Made by a program: the position numbers and the translations under genes. From Dehalococcoidales bacterium (GTDB lineage Bacteria > Chloroflexota > Dehalococcoidia > Dehalococcoidales > UBA3254), in NCBI GenBank assembly GCA_028718465.1, contig JAQULX010000177.1, positions 1 through 6,342 on the forward strand: a DNA stretch of 6,342 nt. The letters run 5' to 3'. Shown here one piece after another: positions 1 through 5,528 of this stretch. The notes beneath the pieces were generated by a model, which did not search any database, was not told the DNA's origin, and saw nothing but the letters and a program-made list of their open reading frames with translations. Positions within the stretch are counted from its first letter, which is position 1; each line of letters opens with the position of its first letter.

Positions 1-390
1 TTTATCACCAATCTGCTCGTGCTGTACGGTTCACGGATCAGGGAATACTACGCCGACAAAGGCAGCGTTGAAATGGGAAACCAGCCCCATCAACTGGCTT
101 CAGCACTGTATAAACTGATAGCCGGCGATGCCAGATTCAAGGGCCGTCCGGAAATGAAGCGTGTCGAAGGAATGAAGGCCTTTTTCCTGAACAATCCGTC
201 TCACGCGTGGAATGAAGTGCGAGAAATCGCCCATATCGATGATAACCGTGACGGCAAAATCAGTCAGGACGAGTTGATGTCGCTGCGCCAGAAAAAGGTG
301 AAGCTGGGATTAGGGGACAAGATGATGGAGGTCTTCACCACCCACCCCAACACGCTGAAAAGGATACAGACGCTCTCATCTTATAACTGA
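1..390 (+). CDS. htpX: HtpX-like M48 zinc metalloprotease, C-terminal part (5' end outside window)
   Basis: The reading frame is open from the first base and ends with TGA, so 129 C-terminal residues are visible; the GTG at 19 is an internal valine codon, not the start. HtpX proteases are membrane-bound zinc endopeptidases involved in quality control of membrane proteins. Two family landmarks are present: SRIREYYAD (residues about 11-19), whose first Glu would be the third zinc ligand, and the closing FTTHPNTLKRIQ (about 112-123), matching the usual FSTHPxxxxRI ending. The HEXXH motif and membrane helices lie upstream of the window. Between the landmarks is an insert with a canonical EF-hand loop (DDNRDGKISQDE, residues 80-91), so calcium binding is plausible but not shown. 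The gene converges on livG with 65 nt between the stops. The family call is firm; the symbol is by homology, since other M48 proteases share these motifs. Confidence 0.85.
   Translation, partial: FITNLLVLYGSRIREYYADKGSVEMGNQPHQLASALYKLIAGDARFKGRPEMKRVEGMKAFFLNNPSHAWNEVREIAHIDDNRDGKISQDELMSLRQKKVKLGLGDKMMEVFTTHPNTLKRIQTLSSYN
238..273 (+). other. EF-hand-like calcium-binding loop within the M48 protease
   Basis: These 12 codons read DDNRDGKISQDE. Asp at loop position 1, Asn at 3, Asp at 5, Gly at 6, a hydrophobic residue at 8 and Glu at 12 fit the canonical EF-hand pattern. The flanks (AWNEVREIAHI before, LMSLRQKKVKL after) could form the E and F helices. Only one loop is visible; EF-hands usually pair, so it may dimerise or be structural only. 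Confidence 0.7.
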
Positions 391-455
391 CCTGATTGGC
401 GTAAGACGGCTTACTTCCAGGGAGGGAGTATTCATTATCATAACGGACCGTAATA
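391..455. other. Convergent intergenic gap, no clear terminator
   Basis: The space between the protease stop and the livG stop holds one small hairpin, GTAAG-ACGG-CTTAC at 401-414 (5-bp stem, 4-nt loop). Neither strand has a T-run after it, so I do not call an intrinsic terminator. No reading frame of note is present, and no trace of a livF gene remains. Confidence 0.5.
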
Positions 456-1229
456 TTATTGAGTTTTAGTAACATTGGACCCTACTCCCAGGTAAGCTTC
501 GATAACTCTCTGGTTGCACGTGACATCGGTGGGTGATCCTTCACAAATCTTTTTACCCATTTCGAGAACTACGATTCTTTGACACAAATTCATAGCTGCC
601 CGCATGTTATGCTCTATCAGTAAAACTGTGATTCCTCTCTCCCAGACCCTGCGGATCAGGACCATGGCTTTATCCACCTCGCCCGCATTCATTCCTGAAA
701 GAGGCTCATCCAGTAAAAGCAGCTCGGGCTCCACTGCCAGGGCAATCCCGATGCCAAGCGTTCTTTTGAAGCCATGCGGCAGATTTTTCGCTAAGGTATT
801 ACGGACGTCAACCAATCCTAAAAATTCACTAATTTCCAAAGCCTTCTTCAGGACCTTTTCCTCCTTGCGGCAACTGCCTGGAGTATGAAACAGGGCTTCG
901 GCAAGTCTCATTTTCGCGTTTAAATATCCAGCAGTAATAATATTATCCAGAACACTTTCATTTGGGAAAATATGATTACCCTGAAAAGTCCTTACTAATC
1001 CCGATCGGGCAACCTGATGAGGGTTTTTGCCTGTAATATCCGTACCATTGAAGATCACCTTGCCCCGGGTAGGTTTTAAAAAACCGGTTATTAAATTAAA
1101 GACCGTAGTCTTACCGGCCCCATTAGGACCGATTAACCCCACAATTTCTCCGCGCTGAATTTTGAAGTCAACATCGCTGACTGCAACCAGCCCTCCAAAA
1201 TTTCGCGTCAGTTTACTGACTTCCAGCAC
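456..1229 (-). CDS. livG: Branched-chain amino acid-type ABC transporter ATP-binding protein LivG
   Basis: This 257-residue ATPase of the HAAT/Liv importer family hydrolyses ATP on the cytoplasmic side of LivH/LivM; the length is normal for LivG. Visible parts are Walker A GPNGAGKTT (34-42), Q-loop Gln83 in TFQGNHIF, Walker B LLLLDE with catalytic Glu175, the SGMN D-loop (178-181), switch His207 in LLIEHNM, and the family-typical tail RVIEAYLGVG. The signature loop is atypical: LPHGFKR (150-156) where LivG usually has L(S/P)YGxQR, followed by TLGIGIALA rather than LEIARALA. Translation starts at GTG, supported by AAGGAGG six bases upstream inside the end of livM; the two genes overlap by 17 nt, suggesting translational coupling. 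It is the last gene of the operon, and the partner ATPase livF, normally next to it, is missing. Substrate cannot be told from this subunit. Confidence 0.93.
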   Translation of the reverse strand: MLEVSKLTRNFGGLVAVSDVDFKIQRGEIVGLIGPNGAGKTTVFNLITGFLKPTRGKVIFNGTDITGKNPHQVARSGLVRTFQGNHIFPNESVLDNIITAGYLNAKMRLAEALFHTPGSCRKEEKVLKKALEISEFLGLVDVRNTLAKNLPHGFKRTLGIGIALAVEPELLLLDEPLSGMNAGEVDKAMVLIRRVWERGITVLLIEHNMRAAMNLCQRIVVLEMGKKICEGSPTDVTCNQRVIEAYLGVGSNVTKTQ

Positions 1230-2199
1230 GTACTGCCTCCTTACGGAAAATCGTCCTCGGGTGCTTCAGCAAGCTGATAAGGCCTTCCGGCAGGAACATA
1301 ATGATAATCAATAAAAGACCGGCAAAGATGAATGGTTCGTACTGTTTGATTGATCGGAATAATTCAGGCACAATCGTCAGAATGAAGGCTCCCAGTACCG
1401 GACCAGCGAACGACCCCATTCCGCCGAAAACCACATATATCAAAAGATTGATACTCAGGAGATAGTTGAAACTGGAAGGAGTCATAGCGGTAATATAATG
1501 TGCGTAAAAACTGCCGATCACACCGGCAAATAAACTGCCCAAGCCGAATACAATGATACGAAACCGATATGTATTGACGCCCACACTTTCAGCCAACTGG
1601 TCATCCTGCTTAATAGATTTCAGGGTCCGTCCTAAACGAGAAAACTCGAGGGCGAAAAGAACCAGCAATGACAGAATGGTGATTACCAATATCAGGTAAT
1701 AATAGTCCACCCTGGAGGAGAAATCCAAACTGACCAATCCGTAGATGGAGACGGGGTCCGGCCGGGGAACATTGGTAAGGCCGGCAGTGCCCCCAGTCAG
1801 GCTCTTCCATTGTTGTCCTATCAGCATCACTATGATAGTAAAAAAGAGACTGACCATGGTGAAATAAAAACCTTTAAGGCGGGCAAAAGGATAGCCCACC
1901 AGGAAAGCCATGATCAGAGTAAATATCCCTGAGACGGGTAAAGTCATCCAGAATGAGTATCCCATCTTTATAGCTAATAATGCCGAACAATAGGCCCCGA
2001 GACTGATCATTCCGCTGTGGGCCAGAGAAAGCTGACCGCTGATGGCAATAAACCGCAGGCTGCTCGCCAGCACAATATTAATCCCGATCAAAATCAAGAT
2101 GTGTATGTAATAGGATTGGGTGATCCACAGAGGCAGCGTGAAAAAGAAAACCAGAAGAGCCCCAAAAATAATTGTTTTGATCAGTTTTCGTCTAGTCAT
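1213..2199 (-). CDS. livM: Branched-chain amino acid-type ABC transporter permease LivM
   Basis: A 328-residue polytopic membrane protein, one half of the translocation channel with LivH. Hydrophobic stretches lie at about 8-25, 32-53, 85-104, 111-128, 166-185, 213-232, 248-278 and 289-304. Family landmarks are GQLSLAHSGMISLGAY (55-70, compare GQxSLGHAxFxxxGAY), the LTGGTAGL loop (134-141), and the cytoplasmic ATPase-coupling segment SRLGRTLKSIKQDDQLAESVG (187-207), including the GR-x6-D-x3-AES-x-G pattern typical of LivM. It lacks the long N-terminal extension of E. coli LivM, as many homologues do. The ATG at 2199 overlaps the end of livH by 8 nt; no strong ribosome binding site precedes it, so re-initiation after livH is likely. 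The 3' end overlaps livG by 17 nt. Confidence 0.93.
   Translation of the reverse strand: MTRRKLIKTIIFGALLVFFFTLPLWITQSYYIHILILIGINIVLASSLRFIAISGQLSLAHSGMISLGAYCSALLAIKMGYSFWMTLPVSGIFTLIMAFLVGYPFARLKGFYFTMVSLFFTIIVMLIGQQWKSLTGGTAGLTNVPRPDPVSIYGLVSLDFSSRVDYYYLILVITILSLLVLFALEFSRLGRTLKSIKQDDQLAESVGVNTYRFRIIVFGLGSLFAGVIGSFYAHYITAMTPSSFNYLLSINLLIYVVFGGMGSFAGPVLGAFILTIVPELFRSIKQYEPFIFAGLLLIIIMFLPEGLISLLKHPRTIFRKEAVRAGSQ
1236..1242 (-). promoter_or_regulatory. Ribosome binding site of livG
   Basis: On the minus strand this reads AAGGAGG, six bases before the GTG at 1229. It lies within the last codons of livM and fixes the non-ATG start of livG. Confidence 0.8.
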
Positions 2200-3040
2200 G
2201 CCCCAAAAGACCTTTAGGTCGAAATAGTAGTATCAGAATTACTATTATAAGACCGGTAATACTGGCCAGTTGAATCGAAAGATAAGGAGTAACCATCCCA
2301 TCAATCAGCCCAAGAATGAGACCGCCGATAATAGCCCCGGAGATACTACCCAAACCGCCCAGGATAATCACAGCAATCCCTTTATTGAGAGCAAAGCCTC
2401 CCATGTAAGGGTCCATATTAAACATAGCGCCAATGAGTCCGCCAGCGGCGGCAGCCAATCCGCAACCTAGGAACATGGCGAGAGCGGATATCCTATTCAC
2501 GTTGATTCCCATGAGGGCAGCCCCCTCCTTATCTTCTGAGACTGCAACCATAGCCTGCCCGATTCTACTACGATTTATAAAGTATAGTAAGGCGACAACC
2601 AGAACGACACTGACCACAATCACCATTAACCTCTCCCACGAAAGCCTGGCGCCAAAAATAACCAATACTCCCTCAATAGGGTTGGAGATAGATTTATAAT
2701 TCTGTCCTGCAATAGCCACGACCGCAGTCTGTAGAATAATAATAAAGGCGACGGTACAGATAATGGAGCCTTCTATATTACCCCGAAATCGGCGCAAGAA
2801 GAATCTCTCCAGGAAAACGCCCAATAATCCTACCAGAACAATGGAAACCATAAGGGCAGCATAGTAGTTCAGGCCCGCTAAATCCAATAAATAATAGACC
2901 ACATAAGAGCCTAACATGTAGATTTCGCCATGGGCCAGTTGAACGATACCGACAATACTTAAAATGAGAGTTAGTCCCAATGCGACCAGGATATAAATCC
3001 AGCCAGACATCAGTCCATTTAATAAATTCTGTACTATCAT
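2192..3040 (-). CDS. livH: Branched-chain amino acid-type ABC transporter permease LivH
   Basis: A 282-residue integral membrane permease, the second half of the importer channel. The start LLNGLMSGWIYILVALGLTL (6-25) is the standard LivH opening, followed by QLAHGEIYMLGSY (34-46). The ATPase-coupling loop is RSRIGQAMVAVSEDKEGAALMGI (157-179), and GGLGSISGAIIGG (228-240) and FRPKGLLG (273-280) are usual C-terminal landmarks. Length is typical. The ATG at 3040 is preceded directly by an in-frame TAG, so the start cannot lie further upstream; the best upstream match to a ribosome binding site (GGTAG) is poor, which suggests modest translation. It follows the binding-protein gene after 153 nt containing a strong hairpin, and overlaps livM by 8 nt. 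Confidence 0.93.
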   Translation of the reverse strand: MIVQNLLNGLMSGWIYILVALGLTLILSIVGIVQLAHGEIYMLGSYVVYYLLDLAGLNYYAALMVSIVLVGLLGVFLERFFLRRFRGNIEGSIICTVAFIIILQTAVVAIAGQNYKSISNPIEGVLVIFGARLSWERLMVIVVSVVLVVALLYFINRSRIGQAMVAVSEDKEGAALMGINVNRISALAMFLGCGLAAAAGGLIGAMFNMDPYMGGFALNKGIAVIILGGLGSISGAIIGGLILGLIDGMVTPYLSIQLASITGLIIVILILLFRPKGLLGHD

Positions 3041-3129
3041 CTACCAATACTGCTTTAAGCATTTAATAACGAGATCAAGTTTCCAGGCTCGGATACGAAG
3101 TTTAATCTGATCGGGTTATTGATATTATG

Positions 3130-3177
3130 GATGATCTCCTCGCGCAATCCGTAAACCCGCGGCGCGAGGAGATCATC
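3130..3177 (-). repeat. 16-bp perfect inverted repeat between binding-protein gene and livH
   Basis: The arms GATGATCTCCTCGCGC (3130-3145) and GCGCGAGGAGATCATC (3162-3177) are exact reverse complements around a 16-nt loop. The repeat starts 16 nt past the binding-protein stop and lies 89 nt before livH. No T-run follows on the minus strand (the next bases are CATAATATC), so it does not look like a full intrinsic terminator. Such structures between binding-protein and permease genes often shield the upstream mRNA from 3' exonucleases or partly attenuate transcription, giving more binding protein than permease. That role is inferred; it could also be a dispersed genomic repeat. Confidence 0.8.
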
Positions 3178-3193
3178 AGGTAAGCTTTCCGGT

Positions 3194-4471
3194 TTAAGGT
3201 ATATCCATGGTAGCCCAGCGAATATGCTCCAACTTTTCTCCATTGATACGGGTGATGGCAATCGGCAGTATACCGATGTGATTAATACCATAGGTCTGCT
3301 GTCCGCCCATTTTAGCGGTACCGCTCAGGGTCTGAATGTTATCCATAGTTTCCCATGTCTGAGCTACCACAGTCGTATCCAGGCTCTGAGCTTTTTGGAT
3401 GGCCTGGACTAGGCTCCACAAAGAATCGACTGGCCGAATGTAATCAAAATTGACTTCATTATATTTTTCAATAGCTTTCTGTGCCATTTCTTTAATCACC
3501 GGAGTCATCTGATCGCTGAGAACGAAAGGTGCTGGAACAATACAGTCCGTGGCTAATGAAACACCGGCAATGTGTTGAACAACTTCCGGGGACGTCGGAG
3601 AAAGATTATAGATTGGTCCCATAAAGCCCAGCTCGCGGGCTGTTTTCAAGATTCCGCCCATCAGGTGGGGTAATGCAGTGCAAACGATAGCATCCGGTTG
3701 GGCGTTAAGGGCACCGGTAATCACAGGATAGAAATCCTGGGTATCGACAGGATACATATTGGCTCCTGATGAAGTCAACCCCATGGATCCAATCATTTGC
3801 TGAGCATTCTGGTAAAGCAATTCTCCAGCAGGGCTATCGACTAAAAGGAAGAGAATCTTTTTGGCATTGGGATAAGCTTCGGTATGATATTTCAGCAAGG
3901 GATAACAAACATCCTGCGGGGAAGCTGTCATGCAGAAGGTATATTTGGTATCAGCATTGATTACAATAGTGGCACCTTCACCATGCCAGAGGCTGCGAAT
4001 GACCCTGGCGGATTCAGTTACCGGGGCCACAGCGGCGGCTATTGGAGGGTTAATGGTGCCTACCATGAACTGGACCTTGTCAGACTCTACCAACTTGGTG
4101 GCTGCAGCCACGCCGGTATCAGGAATATCCTTTTCATCTTCCACGATTAATTCGATATTATATTTCTCACCTTGAATAGTAATCCCACCCTGGGAGTTGA
4201 TCCATTCGGCAGTGATCTGGGTCATCCGCCAGTGGGGTATACCCGCGGTAGATGATGGACCTGTGAGCGGTGCCATAACACCAATCTTAATAATTTTTGC
4301 AGTTGAGGCTACCGGTGAAGCCTGAGCAGTTGTCTGAGATGGAACCTGGGTAGAAACCGCGGATGTAATCGCAGAAGGCTGTGACGGCTGGGCCGTGTTA
4401 TTGCTACAGCCGGTGATAACCATTCCCATGATTAACAGCAGTGCCCCGAATAGAAATATGCATCTTCTCAT
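3194..4471 (-). CDS. ABC transporter substrate-binding lipoprotein, LivJ/LivK-like (Peripla_BP_6 type)
   Basis: A 425-residue extracytoplasmic ligand-binding protein for the Liv-type importer encoded downstream. The N terminus is a lipoprotein signal: MRRC, a hydrophobic core (5-19) and the lipobox VITGC with lipidated Cys22. Residues 23-58 are an uncharged Ser/Thr/Pro/Gln/Ala linker. The mature fold begins at KIIKIGVMAPLTGP (59-72), the hallmark opening of type I periplasmic-binding folds of the HAAT class, and continues with AEWINSQGGI (88-97), VAAATKLVESDKVQFMVG (121-138) and, near the end, QTYGINHIGILPI (392-404). C180 and C189 are close enough to form a disulfide. The ligand cannot be named: homologues bind branched-chain amino acids, amides, urea or aromatic acids. 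The ATG at 4471 has GAGGAG ten bases upstream. It is first in the operon, next to a likely promoter. Confidence 0.9.
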   Translation of the reverse strand: MRRCIFLFGALLLIMGMVITGCSNNTAQPSQPSAITSAVSTQVPSQTTAQASPVASTAKIIKIGVMAPLTGPSSTAGIPHWRMTQITAEWINSQGGITIQGEKYNIELIVEDEKDIPDTGVAAATKLVESDKVQFMVGTINPPIAAAVAPVTESARVIRSLWHGEGATIVINADTKYTFCMTASPQDVCYPLLKYHTEAYPNAKKILFLLVDSPAGELLYQNAQQMIGSMGLTSSGANMYPVDTQDFYPVITGALNAQPDAIVCTALPHLMGGILKTARELGFMGPIYNLSPTSPEVVQHIAGVSLATDCIVPAPFVLSDQMTPVIKEMAQKAIEKYNEVNFDYIRPVDSLWSLVQAIQKAQSLDTTVVAQTWETMDNIQTLSGTAKMGGQQTYGINHIGILPIAITRINGEKLEHIRWATMDIP

Positions 4472-4481
4472 AAGTTCGCGT

Positions 4482-4487
4482 CTCCTC
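4482..4487 (-). promoter_or_regulatory. Ribosome binding site of the binding-protein gene
   Basis: On the minus strand this reads GAGGAG, ten bases before the ATG at 4471. It supports that start and strong translation, in contrast to the poor site before livH. Confidence 0.7.
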
Positions 4488-4549
4488 TATTCATTCATTT
4501 CACAGAAGAATCGATCGTCTAATTCCGGGTTATATCACGCCCTGTTTGA

Positions 4550-4578
4550 ATTATCATTTTAAAAATTTTGCTGGACAA
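4550..4578 (-). promoter_or_regulatory. Likely sigma-70-type promoter of the liv operon
   Basis: On the minus strand TTGTCC (4578-4573, four of six matches to TTGACA) and GATAAT (4555-4550, five of six to TATAAT) are separated by exactly 17 bp of A/T-rich DNA. Transcription would begin near 4543, leaving about 72 nt of untranslated leader before the lipoprotein gene. I judged this by eye from consensus; it is the best-placed candidate in the gap. Confidence 0.5.
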
Positions 4579-4681
4579 ATGACTTTAAGACCTGTAAATA
4601 AGTACTATTTTTATTACGATCAGGTACTTTTGGCTATATACTTTTGCATTATGGTTTTGGTATTATATGTACTACGTATAG

Positions 4682-4714
4682 GTATTACTACATAGATGGC
4701 TGCCGGAGTAATAC
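4682..4714. repeat. Inverted repeat GTATTACT / AGTAATAC upstream of the response regulator
   Basis: An 8-bp exact inverted repeat (4682-4689 and 4707-4714) with a 17-nt spacer. It could be a binding site for the neighbouring NarL-type regulator, which binds as a dimer, or a weak hairpin in the regulator's mRNA leader. It partly overlaps one of the GGTATTA direct repeats. Function is not shown. Confidence 0.4.
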
Positions 4715-4749
4715 GATATCTCGAATGCTATCCATCTGGAATTACTCAT

Positions 4750-4754
4750 GGAGG
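4750..4754 (+). promoter_or_regulatory. Ribosome binding site deciding the response regulator start
   Basis: GGAGG here is only 3 nt before the ATG at 4758 but 9 nt before the ATG at 4764. The second spacing is the normal one, so 4764 is preferred. The open frame reaches back to 4644, but its extra 40 residues (rich in Tyr, Ile, Arg and Cys) do not resemble a regulator N terminus. Confidence 0.65.
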
Positions 4755-4763
4755 ATAATGCAG

Positions 4764-5471
4764 ATGGTTGAGAACTCTCTTAATAAAGAGACACCGAATG
4801 GCGAAGAGGCCTTTATCCGGATTTTTCTGGCTGATGATCATCCGGTAATCAGGCAGTCGCTGCGAGTGTTTCTGGAAAAACAACCCGATTTCAAAGTGGT
4901 CGGAGAAGCCGGCGACGGCCAGGAAACCGTGAAACTAGTCCTGGAACTGCTTCCAGAAGTGGTTATTATGGATATCACGATGCCGCTTATGAATGGAATA
5001 GAAGCGGCCAGGCTGATTAAGGAAGAACATCCCGAGATCGCGATTCTAGCACTTACGGTACATACTGAAAAAGAATATATTCTGGGAATCCTGGAAACCG
5101 GCATCGCCGGGTATTTGACCAAAAGTGTTTTTGGTAAAGAACTGGTAAATGCTGTCCGCAGCGTTGTGTCCGGAGAAGTAGTATTGACCACTTCAGCTTT
5201 TAAACAGATTCTCTCCTCAAGTCCACGCAGAGACCGCAAACCCACTCAGGTGTATGCCGGTGAATGGCTCACTAACCGTGAATATGAAGTTTTGAAGCTG
5301 GCAGCCAGGGGACTCAACAATAAAGATATTGCACTCAGGCTTGATGTCAGTGTCCATACCGTAAAGAACTACCTGGCAGTAATATTTTCCAAGCTTCATG
5401 TCGGGTCGAGAACCGAAGCGGTGATGGTCGGTTTACGAGCCGGATTACTCACCATGAATGATGTTGAATAA
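4764..5471 (+). CDS. NarL/FixJ-family response regulator transcription factor
   Basis: A 235-residue cytoplasmic DNA-binding regulator, the usual length for the family. The N-terminal receiver domain (about 18-135) shows the acidic pair Asp24-Asp25 in FLADDHPVIR, phospho-acceptor Asp70 in VVIMDITMP, the switch Thr98 in LALTVH and the conserved Lys120 in GYLTKS. A linker (about 140-165) leads to a LuxR/GerE-type helix-turn-helix (169-220) with the hallmark LTNREYEVLKLAARGLNNKD and VSVHTVKNYL motifs. All key residues are present, so phosphorylation-dependent DNA binding is expected. The ATG at 4764 is chosen for its spacing from GGAGG; 4758 is the alternative. It is followed by its likely kinase 57 nt downstream and is divergent from the liv operon, a probable but unproven target. 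No specific orthologue is recognised, so no symbol is given. Confidence 0.92.
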   Translation: MVENSLNKETPNGEEAFIRIFLADDHPVIRQSLRVFLEKQPDFKVVGEAGDGQETVKLVLELLPEVVIMDITMPLMNGIEAARLIKEEHPEIAILALTVHTEKEYILGILETGIAGYLTKSVFGKELVNAVRSVVSGEVVLTTSAFKQILSSSPRRDRKPTQVYAGEWLTNREYEVLKLAARGLNNKDIALRLDVSVHTVKNYLAVIFSKLHVGSRTEAVMVGLRAGLLTMNDVE

Positions 5472-5514
5472 AAAGATAACCGCAAATTATTTTAAAATAT
5501 CCGGCATGGTATTT

Positions 5515-5518
5515 GGAG
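5515..5518 (+). promoter_or_regulatory. Ribosome binding site of the histidine kinase gene
   Basis: GGAG ten bases before the GTG at 5529. An in-frame TAA stands immediately before that GTG, so the kinase cannot extend further upstream. Confidence 0.5.
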
Positions 5519-5528
5519 TAGATTCTAA

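Larger units (their letters stand above)
4472..4763. other. Divergent control region between liv operon and two-component genes
   Basis: This 292-nt A/T-rich gap lies between two outward-facing transcription units. It holds the liv promoter candidate and, toward the regulator, several short repeats: TACTTTTG at 4625-4632 and 4639-4646 (14 nt apart), GGTATTA at 4659-4665 and 4681-4687 (22 nt apart), and an inverted pair at 4682-4714. A rightward promoter is less clear: TATACT at 4637-4642 is a fair -10, but the matching -35 (TTACGA, 4614-4619) is poor, as expected of a promoter needing an activator. I see no riboswitch-like structure. Confidence 0.5.

Noticed and set aside
401..414. Bidirectional terminator between the protease and livG
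   Set aside because: The hairpin has a 5-bp stem, only two G-C pairs, and no T-run on either side.
604..888. Plus-strand frame of 94 codons inside livG
   Set aside because: It is antisense to the well-supported livG frame, has no ribosome binding site and no recognisable protein features.
2778..3062. Minus-strand frame of 94 codons whose start (MLKAVLVDDS) looks like a response regulator opening
   Set aside because: The resemblance ends after ten residues, no ribosome binding site precedes it, and it runs in another frame through livH, whose own frame carries clear family motifs.
3130..3177. Intrinsic terminator after the binding-protein gene
   Set aside because: The stem is strong but no T-run follows on the transcribed strand, and livH, livM and livG have no obvious promoter of their own in the gap.
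3055..3291. Minus-strand frame of 78 codons spanning the binding-protein end and the hairpin gap
   Set aside because: It overlaps the conserved C terminus of the lipoprotein, runs through the inverted repeat, and shows no recognisable motif or start signal.
4743..4749. TACTCAT, which fits the E. coli NarL heptamer TACYYMT
   Set aside because: A single loose 7-bp match beside the ribosome binding site is expected by chance, and the E. coli consensus need not apply to this regulator.
4644..4763. Forty-residue N-terminal extension of the response regulator frame
   Set aside because: It has no ribosome binding site, lies in A/T-rich repeat-bearing control DNA, and its composition does not resemble a regulator; GGAGG at 4750-4754 points to the ATG at 4764.
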